From the NCBI GenBank assembly GCA_030692565.1, contig JAUYAO010000054.1, positions 62,001 through 126,000 on the forward strand: a stretch of DNA of 64,000 nt. Direction: 5' to 3'. The first letter of the stretch is position 1, and the number at the start of each line of letters is the position of its first letter. Below, piece after piece: positions 36,101 through 44,172 of this stretch. The translations under genes and the position numbers were made by a program. The DNA is from Nitrospira sp. (GTDB lineage: Bacteria; Nitrospirota; Nitrospiria; Nitrospirales; Nitrospiraceae). The notes beneath the pieces are model-generated. The model was not told the DNA's origin, ran no database searches, and saw only the letters and a program-made list of their open reading frames with translations.

Positions 36101-36207
36101 ATGCGTATGTTCGGCGTATGTATGGCGATGTGCGGTTTGCCGTGATCGACCGGGTGGAGTCTTTGCCGGCCCGGTTACCACGAATTTATCAACGATTGAC
36201 GACGTAG
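33172..36207 (+). CDS. NorD/CbbO-type VWA protein with alpha-helical repeats and an HEAGH motif
   Basis: In this 1011-residue cytoplasmic protein, residues about 30-340 are helical repeats of roughly 35 residues (LEYLRTAPLLL, LEYIRQLAAIAPVL, LEFLRTSPAIL, IAWLAEAPALL, LAYLRRAPEIV). Near residue 425 lies AAHEAGHIEFG, a metalloprotease-like or metal-binding HExxH. A low-complexity linker (about 630-680) precedes the C-terminal VWA domain with MIDAS DVSGST (about 826) and VSDGRPLDGDYKDDY. This is the NorD/CbbO layout, and CbbO recruits the CbbQ ring to its client. A cbbQ gene lies 2.8 kb upstream. A hypothetical gene follows after four bases. Confidence 0.9.
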   Translation: MADSHATTELINRLSGDLGQASAEQLVAQLSALGGKPEPVAAVLSLLEELTDVSEKVGCAAVEALPELARRAGLAPVLPWLNLGIVLVESSGASALKYFKESPRILGVVDQPAARSVILAVGAELAEQDANVTLEYLRTAPLLLDVIPAEQLPPWLEIGVELTQVDVVVGLEYIRQLAAIAPVLPLSEVRQWVAFGMKLIQPNAIGNPDYLGTLEFLRTSPAILGDLEQPALRPKVLSLGALIAEQSPESAIAWLAEAPALLRTLSSVEWQLKVVQYGGLIAERDAATTLAYLRRAPEIVCMIGASAEAVTRFENWFKAGMEVLAYSIDGARAYFGLESQRALASVEQALSGVPLRQVARTVKLFVQGLCGSDVQIQALPETVTDIPARATVSADGRIIALPALLRKYQSYDENVRLYLVMAAHEAGHIEFGTYRLTLDLLQDVVTAVCDRYGRGPQYPASLAALFRLYPHPRLIQDLWTVLEDARVEAHLQREYPGLQRDLQRVAGEAVTPRDPAHGLTVKELLVDCLLRLSTGESVESAVPRAVQGEVASLWPMCAPVLAPGSSAGDTVRLVHAVYVRMEELLAPKAEMIQGDPVQEVAEEMGVGPTGSEETGDPYRPMTNWVYRGEMNPEFISRDQAPGQKDTDAEGQAPGERVASGGGGSKEQGGQQRSGGERHETMSDVMGGGRALPAVVDELLALPVEERPLEEAGGHGAKRIRYPEWDVTIQDYRVQWCQVVEQPAESGSDEAVEAALSTHRSAVKSLRRFFEGLRPPAFRRTAAQADGEDLDIDALVRRVAEQQAGMEGSDRIYVRHEKKERDVAVAFLVDVSGSTSRQLDSGRRVIDIEKESLVLLCEALEAVGDQYGVYAYSGQGRAQVEFSIVKEFDEPLGRATAHRLGGLVPRQQNRDGAAIRHATAKLRACEARTKLLVLVSDGRPLDGDYKDDYSLEDTKAALREARQAGIDPFCVTIDREADAYVRRMYGDVRFAVIDRVESLPARLPRIYQRLTT

Positions 36208-36211
36208 GCCT

Positions 36212-36622
36212 ATGTCCGATACATCTGCGCGACCCGCGGTTCCGCCGTGGCTCTATAAATTGTTTACGGGGCATCAATATCCCTATGTCCGTCGGCTGGC
36301 GAAGTTCGGCCAGTCGGTGGTTCCTGGCGAGGATCGTCCGGAGCCCACCAAGGACATGATCGACGCCAAATTCTGGGAGGTCTATCCGCGCTGTTGGGTC
36401 AAGATCCGTCAAGAGGTCAAGGTCGGGATGATCGTGGTCTTTCACGACCTGGGCGAGTATCCGGCAGGCGGGTATCAGGCCCTGGTGGACGATCCTGAAG
36501 CGTTCCTGTCGGCGACCTACGGCAAGAAGAAGATCAAGGTCAATTTCTATGACGGGGATAATTTTGTGTGCACGATCAATTTCAAGGTGGCGGGTTGGAC
36601 AGAGCACGAGGGAGAGCATTGA
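36212..36622 (+). CDS. Hypothetical protein following the VWA gene
   Basis: The 136-residue soluble protein has no signal or membrane segment. Readable features are KLFTGHQYPYVRRLAKFGQS, DAKFWEVYPRCWVKIRQEVKVGMIVVFHD and YGKKKIKVNFYDGDNF, suggesting a compact alpha-beta fold. I do not recognise the family. It is four bases behind the VWA gene and so probably belongs to the same complex or client pathway. The stop codon lies inside the left end of hairpin copy E. Confidence 0.75.
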   Translation: MSDTSARPAVPPWLYKLFTGHQYPYVRRLAKFGQSVVPGEDRPEPTKDMIDAKFWEVYPRCWVKIRQEVKVGMIVVFHDLGEYPAGGYQALVDDPEAFLSATYGKKKIKVNFYDGDNFVCTINFKVAGWTEHEGEH

Positions 36623-36737
36623 CGGGTTCAGCGCATCCGTCGTGCTCGCGCCCCGCGCGCGGGATTGATGGATGGAAGAGCTGTTGCGGGCGGCGCTCGG
36701 TGCATGCGCGCAGTGAAGGATGCATTGAACCCGTCAA
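36619..36737 (+). repeat. Variable-arm hairpin repeat, copy E
   Basis: The arms TTGACGGGTTCAGCGCATCC and the partner at 36718-36737 pair over 20 bases with two mismatches. The core reads CGTGCTCGCGCCCCGCGCGC, a spacer, then GCGCTCGGTGCATGCGCGCA. The element begins at the stop codon (TGA 36620-36622) of the hypothetical gene and has the same orientation. Confidence 0.8.
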
Positions 36738-36786
36738 GAAGCATGGGGAGTGGAGAGAGAAGGGGCCAAGACTTAGGAGCTGAGGT

Positions 36787-37731
<945 letters not shown>

Positions 37732-37828
37732 TGTCAGTGTGCCGGTATTGTGCCGGTGGCGTGACAACTGTGAAGGGGCTGCAGCATCACGTGCAGTCGA
37801 ATAATAAACCGTGTGAGGAGAGGGAACT

Positions 37829-38416
37829 ATGAAATTTCTTGAAGATCCGATGCAGACGATCGGTGCGGGATTCGCGCTGGCCGTCGTTTTGATAGGGGTG
37901 TTTCTCGGCATGTCCGGGGTCGGCGCAGGTGAAGTCGATTGGATCGGGATGATTATGCGCTGGGTGCACTTCCTCGCGGGCATCACCTGGATCGGGATCT
38001 TGTATTTCTTTAACCTGATCAACGCCGGGTTCCTCAAGAGCCTCGATGGCCCCACGAAAAATATCGTGATTCCGAAGCTCATGCCGGCGGCGCTCAACTG
38101 GTTCCGCCACGGGGCCTCGGTCACCGTGCTGGCGGGCATCGGGCTGTACGGGTACATGTACGCCAAAGGCGGCACCGGAGCCATTGCGCTGGGAATCGGC
38201 GGACTGCTGGGTCTCATTATGATGGCCAATGTCCATGCGATCATCTGGCCGAATCAGAAAAAAATCATCGCAGCGGTGACGGCGGCGGCGCAGGGGACCC
38301 CGGCGCCGGCTGAAATGGCGCAATGGGGGAGGACGGCCCTCCTCGCATCCCGGGTGAACTTCATGTTGTCGATTCCCATGCTGTTTTTCATGGGGGCCGG
38401 CAGCCATCTCAAGTAG
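37829..38416 (+). CDS. PuuD-like membrane protein (urate oxidase N-terminal domain family)
   Basis: The 195-residue integral membrane protein has about five helices. It includes WVHFLAGITWIGILYFFNLINAGF and LMPAALNWFRHGASVTVLAGIGLYGY, with spaced His residues typical of the PF06181 domain. In urate hydroxylase PuuD this domain is fused to a cytochrome c; that part is absent here. The His residues may bind haem, so it could be a membrane cytochrome of unknown partner. GGAGAGGGAAC precedes ATG 37829. No purine-degradation genes are near. Confidence 0.82.
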   Translation: MKFLEDPMQTIGAGFALAVVLIGVFLGMSGVGAGEVDWIGMIMRWVHFLAGITWIGILYFFNLINAGFLKSLDGPTKNIVIPKLMPAALNWFRHGASVTVLAGIGLYGYMYAKGGTGAIALGIGGLLGLIMMANVHAIIWPNQKKIIAAVTAAAQGTPAPAEMAQWGRTALLASRVNFMLSIPMLFFMGAGSHLK

Positions 38417-38433
38417 TTTGGTTTTCGCCAAGT

Positions 38434-38460
38434 CGCCGGTCCGGGAAAGCCCGGCCGGCG
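38434..38460. terminator. GC-rich hairpin after the PuuD-like gene
   Basis: CGCCGGTCCGGG and CCCGGCCGGCG form a stem with one bulge around an AAAG loop, 17 bases after the stop. There is no T-run, so Rho-independent termination is uncertain. Confidence 0.4.
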
Positions 38461-38640
38461 AAATGGATCTCTCCTGTCGGTACCCTCCCCCGATTGCCCT
38501 ACATGCCTACCAAGACCATAGGGCCCTTGCCCTAACTGCTTGAGATTCAGGCCTATTCCCCATGAGTTGCCTTGACGGAGACGCGTAGTCAGCCGTATAG
38601 TACGGCTTCTAAACTCGCGGATTTTTTCGAAGGAATGTCT

Positions 38641-39933
38641 ATGTCCATTGCGACTGAACCCCGTCTAGTCCAGAAGCTTGAGGGCGCACCCTGGGAGATC
38701 GAAGGATATCTCAAGGTGGGAGGCTATGAGGCGTGGAAGCGGTGTGTCGACGGCTTCAAGGCCGACGATGTCGTGGCCGAATTGAAGAAGGCCGGGCTGC
38801 GAGGCCGGGGCGGCGCCGGATTCCCGACCGGGGTCAAATGGGACAAGGTTCTCAATCATCGAGTGAAGGAACACTATTTTGTCTGTAATGCCGGCGAGCA
38901 TGAGCCGGGAACGTTCAAGGATCGATACTTACTCAAGGCGCTTCCCCACCAATTGATCGAAGGATGCCTGATTGCCGCCCATACCGTTCAAGCCAAAGCC
39001 GCCTTCATCTATGTGAACCACGAATACGAAGAAGAGCGGGAGAATCTGAAAAAGGCGTTGGCTGAGGCCAAGGCGCGAGGGCTGGTAGGGAAGAATGTGC
39101 TGGGGAAGGGGTACGACGTCGAACTGCAGGTATTCGAAGGCCACGGAAGCTATGTGGCCGGTGAAGAAACCGCGATGTTGGAGTCGATGCAAGGCCGTCC
39201 GGCCATGCCCCGTCAGAAACCACCGTTTTATCCCACGGATTTCGGCCTCTACGGGAAGCCGACATTGGTGAACAATGTGGAGACGCTCTGTAACATCCCG
39301 CGGATTCTGTATAAGGGCGCATCCTGGTTTACGCAGGTTGGAACGGAGAAATGTCCCGGTACGATGATGTTCTCGCTGAGCGGATCGGTGAATCGCCCGG
39401 GGGTCTATGAAATGCCGATGGGCGTGACCATCCGTGAACTGATCGAGAAGTGCGGTGGCGGCGTCAAGGGCGGTCGTCAGATCAAGGCCGTATTCCCCGG
39501 TGGCCCGGCCTTCTCGATGGTCACGGCCGATCAGCTTGATTTGCAGATGGACTTCGATTCGCTCAAGAAAGCTGGAACAGGATTGGGCAGTGCGGGAACG
39601 ATTGTGATCGACGATGCGACCTGCATGGTGGCGGCGACGCTGAAATACTCGAATTTTTTCAAGGGTGAGAGCTGCGGGCAATGTCCGCCTTGCCGGATGG
39701 GGACGAACAATCTGGCCACATTGATGGCGAAGATCGAAGAGGGCCAGGGTACGCAAAAAGATATGGATAGCCTGTTGCAGCTCTGCGGGTTTGTGAAGGG
39801 CACGGGCTACTGCACTCTGGTGACCGGTGCCGCGGTCCTGGTGCAGAGCAGCGTGAAGTTGTTCCAGAAAGAGTACGAAGAGCATCTCCGGTTGGGGCGT
39901 TGTCCGTTCAAGCCGGCGCCGGTGGGGGTATAA
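38641..39933 (+). CDS. nuoF: NADH-quinone oxidoreductase subunit F (NuoF-like)
   Basis: The 430-residue protein has the FMN/NADH region GRGGAGFPTGVKW and CNAGEHEPGTFKDR. The N3 4Fe-4S motif SCGQCPPCRMGT is followed by a fourth Cys further on. It is full length for NuoF (E. coli has 445 residues). NuoE and NuoG genes are not adjacent; instead a 2Fe-2S ferredoxin gene follows nine bases later. That suggests a free NADH:ferredoxin-type module or an alternative diaphorase rather than a standard complex I operon. ATG 38641 is chosen (AGGA upstream); ATG 38635 is also possible. Confidence 0.9.
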   Translation: MSIATEPRLVQKLEGAPWEIEGYLKVGGYEAWKRCVDGFKADDVVAELKKAGLRGRGGAGFPTGVKWDKVLNHRVKEHYFVCNAGEHEPGTFKDRYLLKALPHQLIEGCLIAAHTVQAKAAFIYVNHEYEEERENLKKALAEAKARGLVGKNVLGKGYDVELQVFEGHGSYVAGEETAMLESMQGRPAMPRQKPPFYPTDFGLYGKPTLVNNVETLCNIPRILYKGASWFTQVGTEKCPGTMMFSLSGSVNRPGVYEMPMGVTIRELIEKCGGGVKGGRQIKAVFPGGPAFSMVTADQLDLQMDFDSLKKAGTGLGSAGTIVIDDATCMVAATLKYSNFFKGESCGQCPPCRMGTNNLATLMAKIEEGQGTQKDMDSLLQLCGFVKGTGYCTLVTGAAVLVQSSVKLFQKEYEEHLRLGRCPFKPAPVGV

Positions 39934-39942
39934 GGATCGATC

Positions 39943-40305
39943 ATGCCGCGCGTGACTTTCATCCATCCCCAAGGGAAAAGCGGCACGGTGACCAGAAACC
40001 TGACCTTGCTGGATGCCGCCAAGGAGTTGGGGTTCTTGCTGAATCACGATTGCGGGGGCAATGCGTCCTGCACGACCTGCCGGGTTGAGGTGCAGTCCGG
40101 CCGTGATCAGCTGTCCGAGATCGACTTCGACGAGCAGGATTTGTTGGATCGGGAAAACTTGAGTGAACCATGGCATCGACTGGGCTGTCAGGCGAGAGTA
40201 TTGGGCGATGTCGTCGTGCGGGTTCCGGAGTCCAAGTTTGCGGATCCTAAATTTGTGGAGCCTTCAGCCATACAATCGGAGGCGCAGGGAGTTGATATTC
40301 GGTAG
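39943..40305 (+). CDS. 2Fe-2S ferredoxin
   Basis: The 120-residue ferredoxin has the ligand pattern C-x5-C-x2-C (DCGGNASCTTCRVEV) with the fourth Cys in RLGCQARV. The core resembles adrenodoxin or plant-type ferredoxins (VTFIHPQGKSGTV at the N-terminus). It is nine bases after nuoF, so electron exchange with that flavoprotein is likely. A role in Fe-S assembly is also possible given the ErpA-type gene downstream. Confidence 0.9.
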   Translation: MPRVTFIHPQGKSGTVTRNLTLLDAAKELGFLLNHDCGGNASCTTCRVEVQSGRDQLSEIDFDEQDLLDRENLSEPWHRLGCQARVLGDVVVRVPESKFADPKFVEPSAIQSEAQGVDIR

Positions 40306-40369
40306 AGAGGTGTTACACTAAGCCAACCCGGATCGCAGGTTGCGGATCTGGAGATACAGGAGGAAGACA

Positions 40370-40690
40370 ATGGTTACCATTTCAGCAGTTGCAGAACAGA
40401 AGATCCGAGAGCTCATGGCGGAAGAGAAGGACGTGGTCGGCCTTCGCGTCTATGTCCGCGGCGGCGGGTGCCATGGCTACCAATATGGGATGGCGTTTGA
40501 GTCCAAGATGGGCGAAGACGACACCGTCATTGAAAAGGGTGACGTGAAGGTCATCATGGATTCTCAGAGCGCTCCTCTCTTGCAGGGTGCCGAAGTCGAT
40601 TACGTCGACAGCGTCCAGGGTTCAGGATTCTCGATCAAGAATCCGCAAGCCAAGACGACCTGCGGCTGCGGCAGCTCCTTCAGCGCCTAA
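40370..40690 (+). CDS. erpA: A-type Fe-S cluster carrier (ErpA/IscA family)
   Basis: The 106-residue protein has the three A-type Cys: one in RGGGCHGYQY and two in CGCGSSF at the C-terminus. These proteins receive and insert 4Fe-4S or 2Fe-2S clusters into client enzymes. An AGGAGG site precedes ATG 40370. It follows nuoF and ferredoxin, both Fe-S proteins, and ends before a good intrinsic terminator. The ErpA and IscA subgroups cannot be separated by eye. Confidence 0.9.
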   Translation: MVTISAVAEQKIRELMAEEKDVVGLRVYVRGGGCHGYQYGMAFESKMGEDDTVIEKGDVKVIMDSQSAPLLQGAEVDYVDSVQGSGFSIKNPQAKTTCGCGSSFSA

Positions 40691-40744
40691 GCGGATTGAC
40701 CGGAAGGAAGAGGACGCGCACTCTGCCTACAGTTTTTAGATAGT

Positions 40745-40790
40745 ACGAAGCCAGGGTTGCCCGTGAGGGGAATCCTGGCTTCGTCTTTTT
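40745..40790 (+). terminator. Intrinsic terminator after the Fe-S carrier gene
   Basis: A perfect 11-base stem, ACGAAGCCAGG and CCTGGCTTCGT, encloses an 18-base loop and is followed by CTTTTTC. It closes the nuoF-fdx-erpA transcript before queD. Confidence 0.8.
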
Positions 40791-40803
40791 CACCGATTTC
40801 AGT

Positions 40804-41244
40804 GTGGATGACATGGGACAGGGCAGCATCACCAGGCGGTATCGATTCTGCGCCGCACATCGGTTGCACACCGACCATTTATCGGTTGAAGAAAACCGGG
40901 TGGTCTTCGGCAAGTGCAACAATCCCAACGGGCACGGGCATAACTATGTGGTGCTTGTGACGATCGGGAGTCCCGGTGCCGCGCAGAACGGGCGATCGAT
41001 GGACATCGATGCGCTTGATCGGGTCGTCGCCGACCGGATTGTGAGCCGATTCGATCATCGGGATCTGAACCAGGACCCCGGATTTGCTACGCAGACAACG
41101 ACAGGGGAAAACCTGGTGCTCCTGATCTGGGATTTGCTCGTCGCGGAAATTCCGGAAGGGCAACTGAAGAAAGTCGCCGTCATCGAGACGAGGGACAATT
41201 ATTTCGAATACACGGGGTCGGCTTCGGTTGCGGCGAGATCCTAG
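40804..41244 (+). CDS. queD: 6-carboxy-5,6,7,8-tetrahydropterin synthase / PTPS family
   Basis: The 146-residue enzyme has zinc-ligand His in AAHRL and HGHNY, the catalytic Cys in GKCNNPNGHGHNY and a C-terminal Glu in VIETRDNY. QueD converts dihydroneopterin triphosphate to carboxytetrahydropterin, the first committed step of queuosine synthesis; the related PTPS makes tetrahydrobiopterin precursor. The GTP cyclohydrolase that supplies its substrate is encoded nine bases downstream. GTG 40804 and ATG 40813 are both possible starts. Confidence 0.9.
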   Translation: MDDMGQGSITRRYRFCAAHRLHTDHLSVEENRVVFGKCNNPNGHGHNYVVLVTIGSPGAAQNGRSMDIDALDRVVADRIVSRFDHRDLNQDPGFATQTTTGENLVLLIWDLLVAEIPEGQLKKVAVIETRDNYFEYTGSASVAARS

Positions 41245-41253
41245 GGAGACATT

Positions 41254-41898
41254 ATGGCCAAGCGAGCAGCGAGCCAACGGCGGAAGCCGGTTGAGCATGA
41301 GGGTGGGGCGGAACGACCGGCAGATCTAGGCGTGCTGCAGGCACTCGTCACCGAGACCTTGTTGGCGCTTGGGGAGAACCCGGGCCGTAACGGATTGCTC
41401 AAGACTCCCGAGCGCGTGGCCAAGGCGCTCGCGTTCATGACGCAGGGGTATCACCGTGACATCGACCACCTCTTGAACGGGGCGCTCTTTCCGATTGAGT
41501 ACGATGAAATGGTCATCGTGAAAGACATCGATTTCTACAGCATGTGCGAACATCACCTGTTGCCCTTTTATGGCAAGGTGCATGTGGGGTATTTGCCCAA
41601 CAAGAAAGTGGTTGGCCTCAGCAAGATTCCCCGTATTGTCGATACCTTCGCGCGCCGGCTTCAAGTGCAAGAACGGCTTACCGTGCAGATTGCGGAGACC
41701 CTCAAGACCAAGCTCAACGCGCATGGCGTGGGCGTGGTTGTCGAAGCCCGTCACTTGTGCATGATGATGCGTGGGGTGGAAAAACAGAACACGGTCGCCG
41801 TCAGCAGTTCTATGCTCGGCGCGTTCCGGACCCAGCAGCAGACCAGGCTGGAGTTTTTGAAGCTCATACGCCGCAGCGGTGGCGGCGCCTCAGACTAG
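41254..41898 (+). CDS. folE: GTP cyclohydrolase I
   Basis: The 214-residue enzyme has FolE signatures: [13 protein letters not shown], the zinc-binding CEHHLLPF and [23 protein letters not shown]. The second zinc Cys is in [13 protein letters not shown]. It forms dihydroneopterin triphosphate from GTP for folate and for the QueD product encoded just upstream. The first 25 residues are a polar, Lys/Arg-rich extension. AGGGAG precedes ATG 41254. It is convergent with a hydrolase gene. Confidence 0.95.
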   Translation: MAKRAASQRRKPVEHEGGAERPADLGVLQALVTETLLALGENPGRNGLLKTPERVAKALAFMTQGYHRDIDHLLNGALFPIEYDEMVIVKDIDFYSMCEHHLLPFYGKVHVGYLPNKKVVGLSKIPRIVDTFARRLQVQERLTVQIAETLKTKLNAHGVGVVVEARHLCMMMRGVEKQNTVAVSSSMLGAFRTQQQTRLEFLKLIRRSGGGASD

Positions 41899-41920
41899 AT
41901 CTTGGGAGAGTAACCGTCAG

Positions 41921-42715
41921 CTACTTCTTCAGTTCTGAGCCAAATTCTTCAATAAGACGGGTAAACTTTCCCGGCTGTTCGATGTTTGCCAGGTGCGCGG
42001 CTCCTGGGATGATGGCCAGCCTGGCATGGGGAATTTGCTCGGCCATGAGATTCGCATCGGCCGGCGGGGTCGCCTGATCCAGTTCGCCAACGATGATCTG
42101 GGTGGGGCAGGTGATCTGCTTCAAAAACGGCACTGAGTCCGGTCGCTCGGCCATCGCCATCAAATCTCCCGCAATTCCGCTGATCTGGTTCCCTTCGATC
42201 ATCGTTCGGATTCGCTGAACAATCTCAGGTTTCGACTGAATCGTTGCGGGACTCAATAACTTTGGGATCATGATATCGGCGATAGCAGAAGGCCCCTGTT
42301 TGTAGGCGATTTGTGCCATCTGGAATCGCCCCGCTTTGCCTTTTGGCGTGTCTGCCTGCGCTCGCGTATCGGCCAGTACCATTCCTTTTACCCGGTCCGC
42401 ATACTTTCGGTAGAACGCCAAGAGGACATAGCCGCCCATCGACAGTCCCACGAACAGGCCTTGCGTGATGAATAGATGGTCCAGCAATGCACGGACGTCA
42501 TCTGCAGCCTGATCGAGGCTGTAGTGCCACAGCGGCGCATCGGATTCGCCGTGTCCACGCAGATCGATTGTGATCACACGAAACTGCGAAGACAGGGCGG
42601 CTTCCTGCTCAGCCCACATGGTGCGGTTCAGCGGAAAGGCATGCAGGAGGACAATTGGAACGCCGGCGCCTGAGTCACTATAAGCCAAAGTGATGCCGTT
42701 CACTGTTGTGTGCAC
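41921..42715 (-). CDS. Alpha/beta hydrolase
   Basis: The 264-residue hydrolase has the oxyanion HAFPL loop, the nucleophile elbow GLSMGG, Asp in VGELDQATPP and His in GAAHLANIEQP. It resembles 3-oxoadipate enol-lactonase or haloperoxidase-like esterases; the substrate is unknown. GTG 42715 is chosen because GGAGAG lies about six bases upstream and the domain starts there; longer forms would overlap the promoter of rarA. It is divergent from rarA. Confidence 0.85.
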   Translation of the reverse strand: MHTTVNGITLAYSDSGAGVPIVLLHAFPLNRTMWAEQEAALSSQFRVITIDLRGHGESDAPLWHYSLDQAADDVRALLDHLFITQGLFVGLSMGGYVLLAFYRKYADRVKGMVLADTRAQADTPKGKAGRFQMAQIAYKQGPSAIADIMIPKLLSPATIQSKPEIVQRIRTMIEGNQISGIAGDLMAMAERPDSVPFLKQITCPTQIIVGELDQATPPADANLMAEQIPHARLAIIPGAAHLANIEQPGKFTRLIEEFGSELKK

Positions 42716-42826
42716 AAGTCTCTCCGAGGTTGGGCTCTTCGTAGCATCGGCGGTGTTGCTGGTCAAGGGGCCGTTTGCGATCAAGGCATATGGCGTATAC
42801 AATCCGCTCATTTTCAGGAGCCATCG

Positions 42827-44122
42827 ATGCCGACCCCGCGTGATCCAGAGCCTGATTTGTTCGCTGCTCCCCAGTCTGGCAGGAAGGCGGAAGCCCCGCT
42901 GGCGGAACGGATGCGCCCGCGGGAGTTTGCCGACTTTGCCGGGCAGGATGAGATCGTCGGACAGGATCGGCCGCTGCGCAAGGCCATCGAGTCCGATCGT
43001 CTGTCATCGGTGATCTTCTGGGGCCCGCCGGGATCCGGCAAGACCACGCTGGCTCATCTCATCGCCCGCCACACGAAAGCGCATTTCGTGGCATTCTCAG
43101 CAGTGACGGGCGGCATTCCTGAACTGCGCGAGATCATCAAGGCTGCCGAACACCGGCTCGCGTTGCAGCAGCTGAAGACGGTTCTCTTCGTCGACGAAAT
43201 CCATCGCTTCAACAAAGCCCAACAGGATGCCTTTCTTCCCCACGTCGAACGGGGTACGGTGATTTTGGTTGGGGCGACGACGGAGAATCCCTCATTTGAA
43301 GTGATCAGCCCGCTGATGTCGCGCTCGATCCTGGTTGTGCTCAAGTCGCTGTCCGACGAAGCGTTGGGCCAGATTCTTGACCGGGCGCTCAGCGATTCAG
43401 AAATTGGCCTGGGGCAGTTGAAGGCCCGTCTGTCGCCTGGAGCGCGGCAGCGCCTGGTCGCATTCGGCAACGGCGATGCGCGCGCGTTATTGACGGCTGC
43501 CGAGTTTGTGGTGACGCAGGCGCCTGTCGGCGCGGACGGAACGAGATGCATTGACGAGGCGTTGCTGACCGTCGCGCTGAATAAACAGGCGCTCCGGTAC
43601 GACAAGGCGGGAGAGGAGCATTACAACGTCATTTCCGCCTACATCAAAAGCCTGCGCGATTCCGATCCGAACGGTGCGCTCTATTGGCTTGCGCGAATGT
43701 TGGAGGCTGGAGAGGATCCGAAATTCATCGCACGCCGCATGGTCATTTTTGCTTCGGAGGACGTCGGAAATGCCGATCCCATGGGACTTTTGGTGGCCAA
43801 TGCCGTGGCTCAGGCCGTGCAATTTATCGGGCTTCCAGAGGCCCAAATCAATCTCGCTCATGGGACGACCTACCTGGCGTCTGCACCGAAGGACAATGCG
43901 TCCTATATCGGCTTTTTGGAGGCCAAGGAGGATGCTCAAGCCCATGGAAATCTTGGGGTCCCGTTGCATTTGCGGAATGCCGTGAATTCGCTCATGAAGG
44001 GGATTGGATATGGGAAAGGGTATCGATACGTCCATGATGATCCCCAGGCCAAGGTCGATCAGGCGCATCTCCCTGACGTCTTGAAAGAACGGCAGTACTA
44101 TCGGCCGAAGCCTCGCCCATAA
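42827..44122 (+). CDS. rarA: Replication-associated recombination protein A (RarA/MgsA)
   Basis: The 431-residue AAA+ ATPase of the clamp-loader class has Walker A GPPGSGKTT, Walker B LFVDEIHRFNKAQQDAFLP and a sensor-1 ATTENPSFE. The RarA C-terminal domain includes DSDPNGALYWLARMLEAGEDP and LVANAVAQA. RarA acts at stalled forks and single-strand gaps. ATG 42827 follows CAGGAG; the longer frame upstream runs into the divergent hydrolase gene. A PilZ gene follows. Confidence 0.94.
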   Translation: MPTPRDPEPDLFAAPQSGRKAEAPLAERMRPREFADFAGQDEIVGQDRPLRKAIESDRLSSVIFWGPPGSGKTTLAHLIARHTKAHFVAFSAVTGGIPELREIIKAAEHRLALQQLKTVLFVDEIHRFNKAQQDAFLPHVERGTVILVGATTENPSFEVISPLMSRSILVVLKSLSDEALGQILDRALSDSEIGLGQLKARLSPGARQRLVAFGNGDARALLTAAEFVVTQAPVGADGTRCIDEALLTVALNKQALRYDKAGEEHYNVISAYIKSLRDSDPNGALYWLARMLEAGEDPKFIARRMVIFASEDVGNADPMGLLVANAVAQAVQFIGLPEAQINLAHGTTYLASAPKDNASYIGFLEAKEDAQAHGNLGVPLHLRNAVNSLMKGIGYGKGYRYVHDDPQAKVDQAHLPDVLKERQYYRPKPRP

Positions 44123-44172
44123 GGTTTTTTAGGTGGTTTACAAAGTTTTCTAATCGGTTATACTTAGGACCT

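Noticed and set aside
17646-36737. Hairpin repeats as integron attC sites
   Set aside because: They sit after genes like cassette recombination sites, and copy C has GCCCAAC and GTTGGAT. But the other copies lack RYYYAAC and GTTRRRY, the conserved part is central rather than at the ends, and no integron integrase is present.
38929-40176. 415-codon open frame on the minus strand
   Set aside because: It lies wholly opposite nuoF and the ferredoxin gene, and its translation is His/Gln/Arg-rich with no family pattern; it reflects GC-rich coding on the other strand.
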